DNA of 64,000 nt from Streptomyces sp. DG2A-72 (GCF_030499575.1 NZ_JASTLC010000001.1:3124001-3188000), one strand, 5' to 3'. Positions 26,388-35,994 are shown, numbered from the stretch's first letter. The notes: generated by a model not told the origin, from the sequence alone. Numbers and translations are program-made.

Positions 26388-27602
26388 ATGACCTCGAATA
26401 CGCGTGTGGTGGTGATCGGCGCCGGCCTCGCGGGCGTACGTCTCGCCCGGCGGCTCGGTGAGCTGGGCACGCCCGTGACGCTGATCGGCGAGGAGGAGCA
26501 CCGCCCGTACAACCGGGTACTGCTCGCCGAGGTGCTGGCCGGCCGGTACGCCCCCGAGGTGATCGCCCTGCCCTCCCCCGCCGGGCTGGTCCGGGCCCGG
26601 GTCACCGGGATCGACCGCGCCGGGCGGCAGGTGGAGTGCGCGGACGGCTCGAAGATCGCCTACGACACGCTGGTCCTGGCCACCGGCTCCAACCCTGTGC
26701 TGCCGCCGCTGCGCGGACTGTTCACCCCCGAGCACGAGCTTCCCGAGGGCGTCCACGCGTTCCGCACCATGGACGACTGCCTCGGCCTGTCCAAGGCGGT
26801 ACGGCCGGGTGTGCGCGCGGTCGTCATCGGCGGCGGGCTCCTCGGGGTCTCCGCGGCCCGCGCGCTCGCGATGCGCGGCGCCCAGGTCGTCCTCGCCCAG
26901 CAGTCCGAGCGGCTCATGGAGCGCCAGCTCGACCCGAACGCCTCGAAGCTGGTGCTGCGGCACCTGAAGGATCTCGGCGTCGAGGTCCACACCGAGTGCC
27001 GGGTGCGCGACGTGCGCTGCGTCGGCGGCGCGGTCCGCTCGGTGGAGATGGCCGACGGATACGCCCTCGACGCCGACCTCGTCGTCCTGGCCTGCGGGGT
27101 CCACCCGCGTGTGGGCCTCGCCCAGACCGCCGGACTCGCGGTGCGCAAGGGCGTCATCGTCGACGACGAACTGCGTACGTCCGACCCGCACATCCGGGCG
27201 ATCGGCGACTGCGCCCAGCACGACGGCGTCCTGTACGGGCTCGCCACTCCGGCCCTCGAACAGGCCGACGTACTGGCCGAGATGCTGGCGGGCGACGCGG
27301 GCGCCCGCTACACCGGCACCCGTTCGCTGACCCGGCTCACGCTGAACGGGACGGACGCGTTCGACCTCGCCGCGTTCGGCGAGACCGTGCCGCTGCCGGG
27401 CGACGACGTCGTCCAGCTCGCCGACGCCACCCGCGGCACCTACCGCAAGGTCGTCGTCCGCGACGACCGCGTGGTCGGCGGCGTACTGGTCGGCGAACTC
27501 GGCACCGTCGGCGCCCTCGCCCGCGCCTGGGAGGGAGCAGAGCCGCTTCCCGCCGACGGCGCCCCCCTGCTCCACCTGCTCACCAACGATGGAGGCTCCT
27601 GA
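26388..27602 (+). CDS. FAD-dependent NAD(P)H oxidoreductase, nitrite reductase electron-transfer component
   Basis: A 404-residue flavoprotein with two Rossmann folds: VVIGAGLAGVRLARRL at the N-terminus for FAD and VVIGGGLLGVSAARAL near residue 148 for NAD(P)H. It also has the FAD-contacting ATGSNPVLPPLRG and IRAIGDCAQHDG. It resembles the N-terminal third of NirB and stands first in the nitrite reductase operon; its stop overlaps the nirB start (TGATG). In Streptomyces this gene is often annotated as a second nirB. It probably feeds electrons to nitrite reductase. Confidence 0.85.
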   Translation: MTSNTRVVVIGAGLAGVRLARRLGELGTPVTLIGEEEHRPYNRVLLAEVLAGRYAPEVIALPSPAGLVRARVTGIDRAGRQVECADGSKIAYDTLVLATGSNPVLPPLRGLFTPEHELPEGVHAFRTMDDCLGLSKAVRPGVRAVVIGGGLLGVSAARALAMRGAQVVLAQQSERLMERQLDPNASKLVLRHLKDLGVEVHTECRVRDVRCVGGAVRSVEMADGYALDADLVVLACGVHPRVGLAQTAGLAVRKGVIVDDELRTSDPHIRAIGDCAQHDGVLYGLATPALEQADVLAEMLAGDAGARYTGTRSLTRLTLNGTDAFDLAAFGETVPLPGDDVVQLADATRGTYRKVVVRDDRVVGGVLVGELGTVGALARAWEGAEPLPADGAPLLHLLTNDGGS

Positions 27603-30211
27603 TGACCGCCGCCACCCTGGGGGCCACCCCCACGATCGTGCTCGTCGGCCATGGCATGGTCGGCCAGCGCTTCCTCGAAGCGCTGGCCGAGCGCGGCCTG
27701 ACCGCCACGCACCGCGTGGTCGTGCTGTGCGAGGAGCCGCGCCCCGCGTACGACCGCGTCGCCCTCACCTCGTACTTCTCGGGCAAGACGCCCGAGGACC
27801 TGTCGATGACCGACATGGAGTTCATCGACAAGCACGCGATCGAGCTGCACGTCGGCGACCCGGCCGTCTCCGTGGACCGTGAGGCGAAGAAGGTCACGGC
27901 CAGGTCCGGTGAGGTCTTCGAGTACGACACCCTCGTCCTCGCCACCGGCTCCTTCCCCTTCGTACCGCCCGTCCCCAACAAGGACGCCACCGGCTGCTTC
28001 GTCTACCGCACCATCGAGGACCTGCTCGCGATCGAGGAGTACGCGAAGACGGCCACGACCGGCGCGGTGGTCGGCGGCGGTCTGCTCGGCCTGGAGGCGG
28101 CGGGCGCGCTGCAGGGTCTCGGACTCACCTCCCACATCGTGGAGTTCGCGCCCCGGCTGATGCCCGTCCAGGTGGACGACGGCGGCGGCGCGGCGCTGCT
28201 GCGCACCATCGAGGACATGGGCCTGAGTGTCCACACGGGTGTCGGCACGCAGGAGATCGTGGTCGACGCGGACGGCGCCGTGACCGGCATGAAGCTGTCC
28301 GACGGCTCCGAACTCGCCACCGACCTGGTCGTGTTCAGCGCCGGTGTCCGCCCCCGCGACCAACTGGCCCGCGACTGCGGCCTGACGGTCGGCGAGCGCG
28401 GCGGCATCACGGTCGACGAGCAGTGCCGTACGGTCTGCGACCCGCACGTCTTCGCGATCGGCGAGTGCGCGCTGGCGTCGGACGGCCGGGTGTACGGCCT
28501 GGTGGCGCCGGGCTACGAGCAGGCGGAGACGGCCGCCGCGACCATCGCGCAGGACGAGGCGGAATTCACCGGCGCCGACCTCTCCACCAAGCTGAAGCTG
28601 CTCGGCGTGGACGTGGCGTCCTTCGGTGACGCGCACGGCTCCACCGACGACTGCCTCGACGTCGTCTACTCCGACTCCCGCGCGGGCCTGTACAAGAAGC
28701 TGGTCATCGGCCGCGACGGCACGCTGCTCGGCGGCATCTTGATCGGCGACGCGGACGCGTACGGCACCCTGCGCGCGCTGACCGGCTCGGTCCCGCCGAT
28801 CGCGCCCGAGTCGCTGGTGCTGCCGGCCGGTGCCGGCGGTCCGGCGCAGCTCGGCCCGTCCGCGCTGCCGGACGACGCGATCATCTGCTCCTGCAACAAC
28901 GTCCGCAAGGGCACGATCCGCGGCGCGGTCACCGAGCACAACTGCACCACCGTGCCCGAGGTGAAGAAGTGCACCAAGGCCGGTACGACCTGCGGCAGTT
29001 GCGTCAAGGTGCTGGGCCAGCTGGTCACCGCGGAGCTGGAGGCCAGCGGCGTCGAGGTCGACAAGGGCCTGTGCGGCTGCTTCTCGCAGACCCGCGAGGA
29101 GCTGTACGAGATCGTCCTCGCCCTGCGCATCAACACCTACCAGGATCTGCTGGACCGCTACGGCCGCGAGGACGCCCGGGGCAGCGACGGCTGCGAGATC
29201 TGCAAGCCGGCGGTGGCGTCGATCATCGCCTCCCTCGCCCCCACGATCGGCGCGAGCGGCTACGTCCTCGACGGCGAGCAGGCGGCCCTCCAGGACAGCA
29301 ACGACCACTTCCTCGCCAACCTCCAGAAGAACGGCTCGTACTCGGTCGTCCCGCGCATCCCCGGCGGTGAGATCACCCCGGAGGGCCTGATCGTCATCGG
29401 CGAGATCGCCCGCGACTTCGGCCTCTACACGAAGATCACCGGCGGCCAGCGCATCGACATGTTCGGCGCCCGGGTCGAGCAACTCCCGCTGATCTGGACG
29501 AGGTTGGTGGACGCCGGCTTCGAGTCCGGCCACGCCTACGGCAAGTCGCTGCGCACGGTGAAGTCCTGCGTCGGCCAGACCTGGTGCCGCTACGGCGTCC
29601 AGGACTCCGTCCGCATGGCGATCGACCTGGAGCTGCGCTACCGGGGGCTCAGGTCCCCCCACAAGCTGAAGTCCGCGGTCTCCGGGTGCGCCCGCGAGTG
29701 CGCGGAGGCCCAGTCGAAGGACTTCGGCGTGATCGCCACGTCCAACGGCTGGAACCTGTACGTCGCCGGCAACGGCGGCGCGACCCCGCGCCACGCGGAC
29801 CTGCTGGCGCAGGATCTGACGGACGCCGAGCTGATCAGGCTGATCGACCGCTTCCTGATGTTCTACATCCGCACCGCCGACCGCCTGGAGCGCACCTCGA
29901 CCTGGCTGGAGCGGATCCCGGGCGGCCTGGACCACGTACGCGATGTGGTCGTCGAGGACTCTCTCGGTATCTGCGAGGAGCTGGAGACGCTGATGGCCGC
30001 GCACGTCTCCAACTACCGCGACGAGTGGTCCGACACCATCAACGACCCGGAGAAGCTCGCCCGGTTCGTGTCCTTCGTGAACGCGCCGGACACCCCCGAC
30101 CCGGTCGTCGGCTTCGTCCCCGAGCGCGACCAGATCAAGCCCGACCTGCCGCTGCTGTCCATCGGCCTGCGCCCCGCCGATGACGTCCTGGAAGGAACCG
30201 CCCAGCGATGA
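27602..30211 (+). CDS. nirB: Assimilatory nitrite reductase large subunit
   Basis: An 869-residue cytosolic enzyme reducing nitrite to ammonia with NAD(P)H. Domains in order: FAD/NAD(P) oxidoreductase (IVLVGHGMVGQRF; second Rossmann GAVVGGGLLGLEAAG), BFD-like [2Fe-2S] domain (IICSCNNVRKG with CTKAGTTCGSC), a second cysteine pair in GCEICKP, then the sulfite/nitrite reductase half-domains. Siroheme/[4Fe-4S] ligands are seen as SCVGQTWC and SGCAREC. The start overlaps the preceding gene by one base and the stop overlaps nirD by four, so the three genes are translated as one unit, probably under GlnR. Confidence 0.95.
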   Translation: MTAATLGATPTIVLVGHGMVGQRFLEALAERGLTATHRVVVLCEEPRPAYDRVALTSYFSGKTPEDLSMTDMEFIDKHAIELHVGDPAVSVDREAKKVTARSGEVFEYDTLVLATGSFPFVPPVPNKDATGCFVYRTIEDLLAIEEYAKTATTGAVVGGGLLGLEAAGALQGLGLTSHIVEFAPRLMPVQVDDGGGAALLRTIEDMGLSVHTGVGTQEIVVDADGAVTGMKLSDGSELATDLVVFSAGVRPRDQLARDCGLTVGERGGITVDEQCRTVCDPHVFAIGECALASDGRVYGLVAPGYEQAETAAATIAQDEAEFTGADLSTKLKLLGVDVASFGDAHGSTDDCLDVVYSDSRAGLYKKLVIGRDGTLLGGILIGDADAYGTLRALTGSVPPIAPESLVLPAGAGGPAQLGPSALPDDAIICSCNNVRKGTIRGAVTEHNCTTVPEVKKCTKAGTTCGSCVKVLGQLVTAELEASGVEVDKGLCGCFSQTREELYEIVLALRINTYQDLLDRYGREDARGSDGCEICKPAVASIIASLAPTIGASGYVLDGEQAALQDSNDHFLANLQKNGSYSVVPRIPGGEITPEGLIVIGEIARDFGLYTKITGGQRIDMFGARVEQLPLIWTRLVDAGFESGHAYGKSLRTVKSCVGQTWCRYGVQDSVRMAIDLELRYRGLRSPHKLKSAVSGCARECAEAQSKDFGVIATSNGWNLYVAGNGGATPRHADLLAQDLTDAELIRLIDRFLMFYIRTADRLERTSTWLERIPGGLDHVRDVVVEDSLGICEELETLMAAHVSNYRDEWSDTINDPEKLARFVSFVNAPDTPDPVVGFVPERDQIKPDLPLLSIGLRPADDVLEGTAQR

Positions 30212-30561
30212 CCCTGGCCCCAGAGACGACCGATCTGAAAATCCAACTCCGCCTCGACGACAGCTGGTTCACCGTCTGCGACCTGAACGTCCTGCTGCCG
30301 GGCCGCGGCGTGGCGGCCCTGCTGCCGGACGGCCGGCAAGCTGCCCTCTTCCGCGACCGGGCGGGCAACCTCTACGCCGTCGACAACCGCGACCCGTTCG
30401 GCGGCGCGGCAGTCCTCTCCCGCGGCCTGACCGGCTCCCACCAGGGCCGCCCCTTCGTCGCCTCCCCCCTGCTGAAGCAGCGCTTCGACCTGACGACCGG
30501 GCAGTGCCTGGACGACGACTCGGTACGGATCACCGCGTACGAGGTACGCACCGCTTCTTGA
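30208..30561 (+). CDS. nirD: Nitrite reductase small subunit
   Basis: A 117-residue Rieske-fold protein that partners NirB. The fold is recognisable from WFTVCDLNVLLPGRGVAALL, FRDRAGNLYAVDNRDPFGGA and the terminal FDLTTGQCLDD. As is usual for bacterial NirD, the Cys-x-His pairs that hold a Rieske cluster are absent, so it is structural rather than an electron carrier. ATGA overlap with nirB indicates coupling. No clear terminator follows; the next feature is a TetR-type operator 28 bases on. Confidence 0.9.
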   Translation: MTLAPETTDLKIQLRLDDSWFTVCDLNVLLPGRGVAALLPDGRQAALFRDRAGNLYAVDNRDPFGGAAVLSRGLTGSHQGRPFVASPLLKQRFDLTTGQCLDDDSVRITAYEVRTAS

Positions 30562-30589
30562 GAGAGTTTCCTGTCCCCGAGAAGGTTTC

Positions 30590-30608
30590 TTGACCGATCG
30601 TTCTCATT
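30590..30608. promoter_or_regulatory. Putative TetR operator upstream of tetR
   Basis: TTGACCGATCGTTCTC contains the palindromic core CCGATCG and lies about 20 bases before the TetR start. A closely related sequence stands before the MFS gene at 31340-31355, which suggests that one TetR protein controls both promoters. TTGACC could also serve as a -35 element. Confidence 0.45.
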
Positions 30609-30626
30609 AAGCCTAGGCTGCGCTAC

Positions 30627-31211
30627 GTGGCCAGGACCAAGGAGTTCGATCCGGACGCCGCACTGCAGGCAGCCCTGGAGCTGTTCTGGCAGCGCGGCTA
30701 CGAGGCGACGTCGATGTCCGACCTCGTCGAGCACCTCGGCGTCGGCCGCGCCAGCATCTACGCGACCTTCGGCAACAAGCACGAGCTGTATCTGAAGGCG
30801 CTGGACCGGTACACCGAGATGGGCGATCCGCGGCTGTTGCGCGAGCTGTCCCAGCCGGGGCCGGCGCTGCCCGCCGTGCGCGCGGTGGTGTGGCGGTTCG
30901 CGGCGGAGGCCGCGGACGAGGCCCGCCGCAGGGCCGGTTGTTTCGTCACCAATACAGCGGCCGAGCTGGCACCGCACGACACGGCGGCGGCCCGCCGCGT
31001 GGAGCTCAGCTGGGAGCACCTCGAAACACCTCTGCACTCCGCACTCGTACGCGCCCAGGCGCAGGGCGAGCTGCCGGAAGACCGCGATCCGCGAGCCCTG
31101 GCCCGCATGCTGCTGGTGCTCATGCAGGGACTGCGGGTGGTCGGCAAGGCGTCGACCGACCCGGCACGGGTGCGGGACGCGGCCGAGCAGGCGCTGAGCC
31201 TGCTGAACTGA
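30627..31211 (+). CDS. TetR-family transcriptional regulator
   Basis: A 194-residue regulator starting at GTG 30627. The N-terminal helix-turn-helix is clear: FDPDAALQAALELFWQRGYEATSMSDLVEHLGVGRASIYATFGNK (split across residues 5-49), and the C-terminal ligand domain carries a CFVTNTAAELAP segment typical of the AcrR/YcdC-like group. It precedes an MFS transporter and an SDR in the same direction, and probably represses them in response to a small molecule. Related operator-like palindromes lie before this gene and before the transporter. Confidence 0.88.
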   Translation: MARTKEFDPDAALQAALELFWQRGYEATSMSDLVEHLGVGRASIYATFGNKHELYLKALDRYTEMGDPRLLRELSQPGPALPAVRAVVWRFAAEAADEARRRAGCFVTNTAAELAPHDTAAARRVELSWEHLETPLHSALVRAQAQGELPEDRDPRALARMLLVLMQGLRVVGKASTDPARVRDAAEQALSLLN

Positions 31212-31339
31212 CACCCGACGCCGACTCCAGCGCACACAACGACGACTCAGCAACACGCCCGTGTCGCTGGGCGCCCCGCGCCCCACGACCCTCCCCCTTC
31301 CCCCCTGCCCCCTCCCCCTCTCGACTCTCGACTTCATAC

Positions 31340-31355
31340 TGAACCGATCGATCAA
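31340..31355. promoter_or_regulatory. Putative TetR operator upstream of MFS transporter
   Basis: TGAACCGATCGATCAA is an imperfect palindrome sharing the ACCGATCG core with the site before tetR. It lies 14 bases upstream of the transporter ATG, overlapping the expected promoter/leader, as expected for repression. Confidence 0.45.
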
Positions 31356-31368
31356 AAAAGGAGCGCAG

Positions 31369-32757
31369 ATGACCACGGTCGACGGTACCGCGGCGAAACC
31401 GGCGTCACCCCGCTCCACCAAGGCGTCGTTCGCACTGCTCGGCGCCGTGCAGATCACGCTGATCTTCACGCTGGCTGCCGTGGCCGTGCCGTTGCCGCAC
31501 ATCGGGCACGAATTCGGGCTGCGGCGCGAGGAGTTGCTCCTGCTGAGTGCCGCATACGGGCTCACGTTCGCCGGTCTGCTGCTGTTCGGCGGGCGGCTCG
31601 CAGACCGGCACGGCGGACGCCGGGCACTCACGGCGGGACTGCTGGTGTTCGGCAGTTCGTCGGCCGCCGCGGCGCTCGCGCCCGGTTACGCCCCGCTGCT
31701 CATGGCCCGGTTCGCTCAGGGCGCCGGCGCAGCCCTGGTCGCCCCGGCCGCGATGGCGTTGCTGCGGACGGTCTTCCCCGGGCCCGCCGCCCACCGCAAG
31801 GCGATCGCCACCTGGGGTGGCCTGTCGGTTCTCGGCGCCACGGCGGGCAACCTGCTCTCCGGGGTCGTCTCCGCCCTGGCGTCCTGGCGGTGGGCCCTCG
31901 CCGTGCCGCTCGTCGTAACGGCGGCAGCGCTCGCCCTCGCGCCCCGAGTGCTGCCGCTGGCTCCTCCGGCTTCCCGCGGCGACGAGCGCGACCCCGGACA
32001 CCGGCGCCCCGCCCTCGACCTGACCGGCGCGTTCCTGGTCACGGCCGGCATCATCTCCACCAGTTACGGGCTCGTCCTCACCGACGCCTGGCCGTGGACT
32101 TCCGTCCGAGTGCTGGCGCCGCTCGCCGTCGGAGCCGTCCTGCTGGGCGCCTTCGTCGCGACGGAGCATCACGCACAGGATCCGCTGCTGCCGCCGCGCT
32201 TCCTCCTCGACGGGCGGCGAGCGCTCGGGCTCACCGCCACCGCGCTGACCGCGGCCGGGACGTCGACGGTCTTCGTGCTGTTCTCGCTCCACCTGCAGGA
32301 CGAGCGCGGCTGGTCGGCGCTGCGTACGTCGGCCGCGTTCGCGCCCTTCGCCGCCGCGCTCATCATCTCCAGCCGGGTGGCGGGGCGGCTCATCGGGCGG
32401 TACGGGGCGGCTCTCGTCACCGGCGGCGGGCTGGCCACGGGGGCCGTGGGCCTCGCGCTCCTTGCGCTCCTCGGTGTCGAGGGCTCAGCCCCGTACACCT
32501 ACGGGATGCTGCCCGGATTCGTCCTGCTGGCCGCCGGGGCCGCCGTCTCCTTCGCGGGGGCCGCCGTGCTGGCCACAGACCGGGTGCCGGCGGAGCGGAG
32601 CGGCCTCGCGGGCGGGGTGCACAACACGGCGATGGAGACCGGGCCGACCGTCGTCTTCGCCCTGGTGCTCGCGGTCGGCGGTGACACGGCGAGCCTCGCG
32701 GCAACCGCGGCCCTGTTCGCCACAGCCGCCCTGGCCCTGCGCCTCACCCGCTTCTGA
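31369..32757 (+). CDS. MFS drug-efflux transporter (DHA2-like)
   Basis: A 462-residue membrane protein with about 12-14 hydrophobic helices. RLADRHGGRRALTAGLLV is the loop 2-3 signature (GxLaDrxGrkxxl), and AQGAGAALVAPAAMALL is typical of the EmrB/QacA branch. GGAG eight bases before the ATG at 31369 supports that start over an upstream in-frame ATG. Export of a toxic compound or metabolite is likely; the substrate is unknown. It sits between a TetR gene and an SDR gene, in line with an inducible efflux/modification unit. Confidence 0.88.
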   Translation: MTTVDGTAAKPASPRSTKASFALLGAVQITLIFTLAAVAVPLPHIGHEFGLRREELLLLSAAYGLTFAGLLLFGGRLADRHGGRRALTAGLLVFGSSSAAAALAPGYAPLLMARFAQGAGAALVAPAAMALLRTVFPGPAAHRKAIATWGGLSVLGATAGNLLSGVVSALASWRWALAVPLVVTAAALALAPRVLPLAPPASRGDERDPGHRRPALDLTGAFLVTAGIISTSYGLVLTDAWPWTSVRVLAPLAVGAVLLGAFVATEHHAQDPLLPPRFLLDGRRALGLTATALTAAGTSTVFVLFSLHLQDERGWSALRTSAAFAPFAAALIISSRVAGRLIGRYGAALVTGGGLATGAVGLALLALLGVEGSAPYTYGMLPGFVLLAAGAAVSFAGAAVLATDRVPAERSGLAGGVHNTAMETGPTVVFALVLAVGGDTASLAATAALFATAALALRLTRF

Positions 32758-32827
32758 CCTTCCCGCTCCCGGCTCCGGCCGGGCGGGTCGTACACCACAC
32801 CATCCCATCCAGCAAAGGGAGTCACCC

Positions 32828-33595
32828 ATGACCCGAAACCGTTTCTCAGGCCGCACCGCACTCGTCACCGGGGGCGGATCCGGCCTCGGACGGGCCATCG
32901 CGCTCGCGTTGGCTGCCGAAGGGGCGTCCGTCGTCGTCGCGGGCCGTACCGGGACCTCGCTGGACGAGACCGTCGCCCTCGCCGAGCAGGCCGGCGGCAC
33001 CGCGATCGCGCAGGTCACCGACGTGGCCCAGGCCGCGGACGTGGAGGCGCTCGTCCGGACGGCCGTGGACCGCTTCGGTTCCCTCGACATCGCCGTGAAC
33101 AACGCAGGGGTCTTCCGAGGCGGCCGGCCCGTCGCCGACCTCCCCGAGGCCGACTGGCGGACTCTCCTCGGCATCAATGTCACCGGCGTGCTCCTCTCCC
33201 TGCAGGCGGAGGTGCGTCAGATGCGGACCCAGCCGGACGGCGGGGTCATCGTCAACGTCTCGTCCAACCTGGGTGCGCACCAGCAGTGGCCAGGCACGAC
33301 CGCGTACGCCGCCTCCAAGGCCGCGGTGTCCGCGCTCAGCGCCGGTGCCGCGCTCGACCACATCTCCGACGGTATCCGTATCAACGCCGTGAGCCCGGGC
33401 GCCTCGGCCACTTCCATGTCGCTACGGCCCGGCGAGACCGTGGACGAGCGTACGGCGCGCATGAAGGAGGAGTCGCCGCTGGGCCGTGTCTCCTCGACCG
33501 AGGAGGTGGCCGAGGCCGTCCTGTATCTGGCCTCCGACGCGGCGGCCTCCGTCGTCGGCACGGACCTGGTGATCGACGGCGGCGCGTCGCTGTAA
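32828..33595 (+). CDS. Short-chain dehydrogenase/reductase (classical SDR)
   Basis: A 255-residue NAD(P)-dependent oxidoreductase. It has the cofactor motif TGGGSGLGRAIA, the NNAG motif (AVNNAGVF), active-site serine in VNVSSNLG, and catalytic YAASK with tyrosine and lysine in the classical spacing. It ends VVGTDLVIDGGASL, the usual C-terminus. AAAGGGAG precedes ATG 32828. It follows the MFS gene by 70 bases on the same strand and is probably part of the TetR-controlled unit. The substrate cannot be inferred. Confidence 0.9.
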   Translation: MTRNRFSGRTALVTGGGSGLGRAIALALAAEGASVVVAGRTGTSLDETVALAEQAGGTAIAQVTDVAQAADVEALVRTAVDRFGSLDIAVNNAGVFRGGRPVADLPEADWRTLLGINVTGVLLSLQAEVRQMRTQPDGGVIVNVSSNLGAHQQWPGTTAYAASKAAVSALSAGAALDHISDGIRINAVSPGASATSMSLRPGETVDERTARMKEESPLGRVSSTEEVAEAVLYLASDAAASVVGTDLVIDGGASL

Positions 33596-33630
33596 CCAGA
33601 GGGCCAGAGGGGTTGCCCGGGAAGGCGTGC

Positions 33631-34557
33631 TCAGGCCTTCAACCCGTCGTACGTCACCCCGGTCAACGTCTCCGACGCCTCCCAAAGGCGTTCCCCCGCC
33701 CGGTCGTTGAGCGTCCAGGGTGCGCGCCAGGTCCGGCCCGGTGCGCCCCGCCAGCCCGCGAGGGACGGGCCGGTGAAGGAGTCGGGGTGTACGTCGGGGG
33801 CGGTGGCGGCGTAGAGCGTGGGCAGGGCGCCGGCGGTGGCGGGCCGGCCGATGATGCGGTTGCCGAGGAGCATGATCCGTTCGCTGAGCTTGCTGCCCGC
33901 CATTCGAGGGCCGGCGGTCTGGAGGTTGGTGTCGGCGTAACCGGGGTGCGCGGCGGCGGCCACGAGGTCCGCGCCGGCAGCCGCCGCCCTGCGGGCCAGC
34001 TCGTGCGTGAAGAGCAGGTTGGCCGTCTTGGAGCGGGCGTACGCGATCCAACGGTTGTAGCGGCGCTCGCTGTTGAGGTCGTCGATGTCGATGTTGGACA
34101 GGGCGTGCATACCGCTGGAGACGGTCACCACCCGCGCCCCGGGCGTGGCGAGCAGCACCGGCAGCAGCCGTCCCGTGAGCGCGAAGTGGCCCAGGTGATT
34201 GACCCCGAACTGCGTCTCGAAGCCGTCCGCCGTCGTCCCGTACGGCAGCGCCATCACCCCGGCGTTGTTGATCAGCAGATCGAGACGGTCGTACGGGTAC
34301 CAGGCCGCGAAATCCCGTACGGAACCCAGGTACGCCAGGTCCAGCCGGCCGTACTCCACGTCCGTGCCCGGCGCTTCGGTGACCAGCCGGTCGCCGGCCT
34401 CGGTGCCGCGTGCCTCGCTGCGGCAGGCGAGCACCACGCGGGCACCCTTGCCGGCCAGCTCCCGCGCGGTGACGTACCCGAGGCCGCTGTTGGCGCCGGT
34501 GACGACGGCGACGCGGCCGGTCTGGTCGGGGATGTCACTCGCGTTCCAGCCGGGCAT
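33631..34557 (-). CDS. Short-chain dehydrogenase (WW-oxidoreductase/retinol dehydrogenase-like)
   Basis: A 308-residue SDR with TGANSGLGYVTARELA (cofactor loop), LINNAGVMALP, FGVNHLGHFALTG, active-site VTVSSGMH and a YARSKTAN catalytic tyrosine/lysine pair. The longer C-terminus (about 100 residues after the catalytic site) and the NHLGHFALT motif are typical of the retinol dehydrogenase-like branch in Streptomyces. The start is set to ATG 34557 with AGGGAG upstream; the open frame before it lacks domain content. It converges with the preceding SDR and is unrelated by operon. Confidence 0.9.
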   Translation of the reverse strand: MPGWNASDIPDQTGRVAVVTGANSGLGYVTARELAGKGARVVLACRSEARGTEAGDRLVTEAPGTDVEYGRLDLAYLGSVRDFAAWYPYDRLDLLINNAGVMALPYGTTADGFETQFGVNHLGHFALTGRLLPVLLATPGARVVTVSSGMHALSNIDIDDLNSERRYNRWIAYARSKTANLLFTHELARRAAAAGADLVAAAAHPGYADTNLQTAGPRMAGSKLSERIMLLGNRIIGRPATAGALPTLYAATAPDVHPDSFTGPSLAGWRGAPGRTWRAPWTLNDRAGERLWEASETLTGVTYDGLKA

Positions 34558-34768
34558 GGCGGGGCTCCCTCCGGTGTGCGGATCGGATTCAGCGTACGGC
34601 GGCGAGCGGCCGGTGCGGCCGTCCGACGCGTACTCGGCCGCCACAGCCTGTCCATGACCTGTCAACCCACTGTGCCCGAGCGAAGTAACCCCGCGCCCCT
34701 AACGTCCCTCACCGCACGACCCCGCCGTCGATCGGCGACGGGGCGGTCACGCCACCCTTGGAGCGAGA

Positions 34769-35929
34769 GTGGAACGTCGTACTGTCCTGCGTGCGGCCGT
34801 CCTCGGCGGGTCCTCCGCCGTCTTCGGCGGAACCCTGTGGCGCGGCGCCGCGTACGCCGCGCCCGCGCAGCCCGGCACCGGCCCGTACGGAGCGCTCGGT
34901 TCGCCGAACGCCAACGGCATCAGACTCCCCAGCGGCTTCACCAGCCGAGTGATAGCCCGCTCCGGCCAGACAGTCCCCGGCACCTCGTACACCTGGCACA
35001 ACGCCCCTGACGGCGGCGCCTGTTACGCCGACGCCAGCGGCTGGATCTACGTCTCCAACTCGGAGATCAACCCGTCCGGCGGCGCGAGCGCGGTGAAGTT
35101 CTCGTCGACCGGCGCGATCACCGGCGCGTACCGCATCCTGTCCAGCACCCGCCAGAACTGCGCGGGCGGCAAGACCCCGTGGAACACCTGGCTGTCCTGC
35201 GAGGAGGTGTCCCTCGGCTACGTCTACGAGACCGACCCGTGGGGCGTGAACGCCGCCGTGCGCCGCGACGCCATGGGCCGCTTCAAGCACGAGGCCGCCG
35301 CCGCCGACCCCGTGCGCAAGGTCATCTACCTGACCGAGGACGAGTCGAACGGCCGCTTCTACCGCTTCGTACCGACCACTTGGGGCAACCTCTCCGCCGG
35401 CACCCTCCAGGTCATGGTCGCCGGCTCCGCCACGTCCGGCTCCTTCACCTGGGCCAACGTCCCCGACCCGGACGGCTCCCCGACGTCCACCCGCACCCAG
35501 GTCTCCGGCTCGAAGTCCTTCAACGGCGGCGAGGGCTGCCACTACGCCGACGACACGGTGTGGTTCACCACGAAGGGCGACAACCGCGTCTGGCAGCTCA
35601 ACCTCACGTCGAACACCTACGAGTTGGCGTACGACGACTCCCTGGTGACCTCGGGCACGGCCCCCCTCACCGGCGTCGACAACATCACCGGCTCCTCCTC
35701 CGGCGACCTCTTCGTCGCCGAGGACGGCGGCAACATGGAGATCTGCGTCATCACCCCGGACGACGTCATCGCACCGTTCCTGCGCATCGACGGCCACTTC
35801 GGCTCCGAGATCACCGGCCCGGCCTTCTCACCCGACGGAACCCGGCTGTACTTCTCCAGCCAGCGGGGGACCAGCGGGAGTTCGTCCGGTGGGATCACGT
35901 ACGAGGTGACAGGGCCGTTCCGCTCGTAG
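34769..35929 (+). CDS. PhoX-family (DUF839) secreted protein
   Basis: A 386-residue exported protein. The N-terminus has an RR pair followed by a hydrophobic stretch (ERRTVLRAAVLGGSSAVFG) and an Ala cleavage region, so Tat export is plausible. The rest is a beta-propeller resembling alkaline phosphatase PhoX: NGIRLPSGFTSRVIARSGQ, TWLSCEEVSLGYVYETDPWG, FKHEAAAADP, YLTEDESNGRFYRF, GEGCHYADDTVWFTT and SPDGTRLYFSSQRG. PhoX enzymes are calcium/iron phosphatases; the conserved acidic and cysteine positions seem present in CEE and TEDE, but activity is inference. It starts with GTG at 34769 after GGAG. Confidence 0.8.
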   Translation: MERRTVLRAAVLGGSSAVFGGTLWRGAAYAAPAQPGTGPYGALGSPNANGIRLPSGFTSRVIARSGQTVPGTSYTWHNAPDGGACYADASGWIYVSNSEINPSGGASAVKFSSTGAITGAYRILSSTRQNCAGGKTPWNTWLSCEEVSLGYVYETDPWGVNAAVRRDAMGRFKHEAAAADPVRKVIYLTEDESNGRFYRFVPTTWGNLSAGTLQVMVAGSATSGSFTWANVPDPDGSPTSTRTQVSGSKSFNGGEGCHYADDTVWFTTKGDNRVWQLNLTSNTYELAYDDSLVTSGTAPLTGVDNITGSSSGDLFVAEDGGNMEICVITPDDVIAPFLRIDGHFGSEITGPAFSPDGTRLYFSSQRGTSGSSSGGITYEVTGPFRS

Positions 35930-35994
35930 CGGCCCGTCCGGCGGGGGCGTCCGTGCCCTGCGGGCGCCCTCCGCGACGTGCTTAGGCTTCTGCC

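Noticed and set aside
27440..30004. Very long antisense open frame opposite nirB
   Set aside because: It is the complement of a well-conserved gene; long antisense frames are expected at this GC content, and its composition (Arg, Gly, Asp, Val rich) has no domain.
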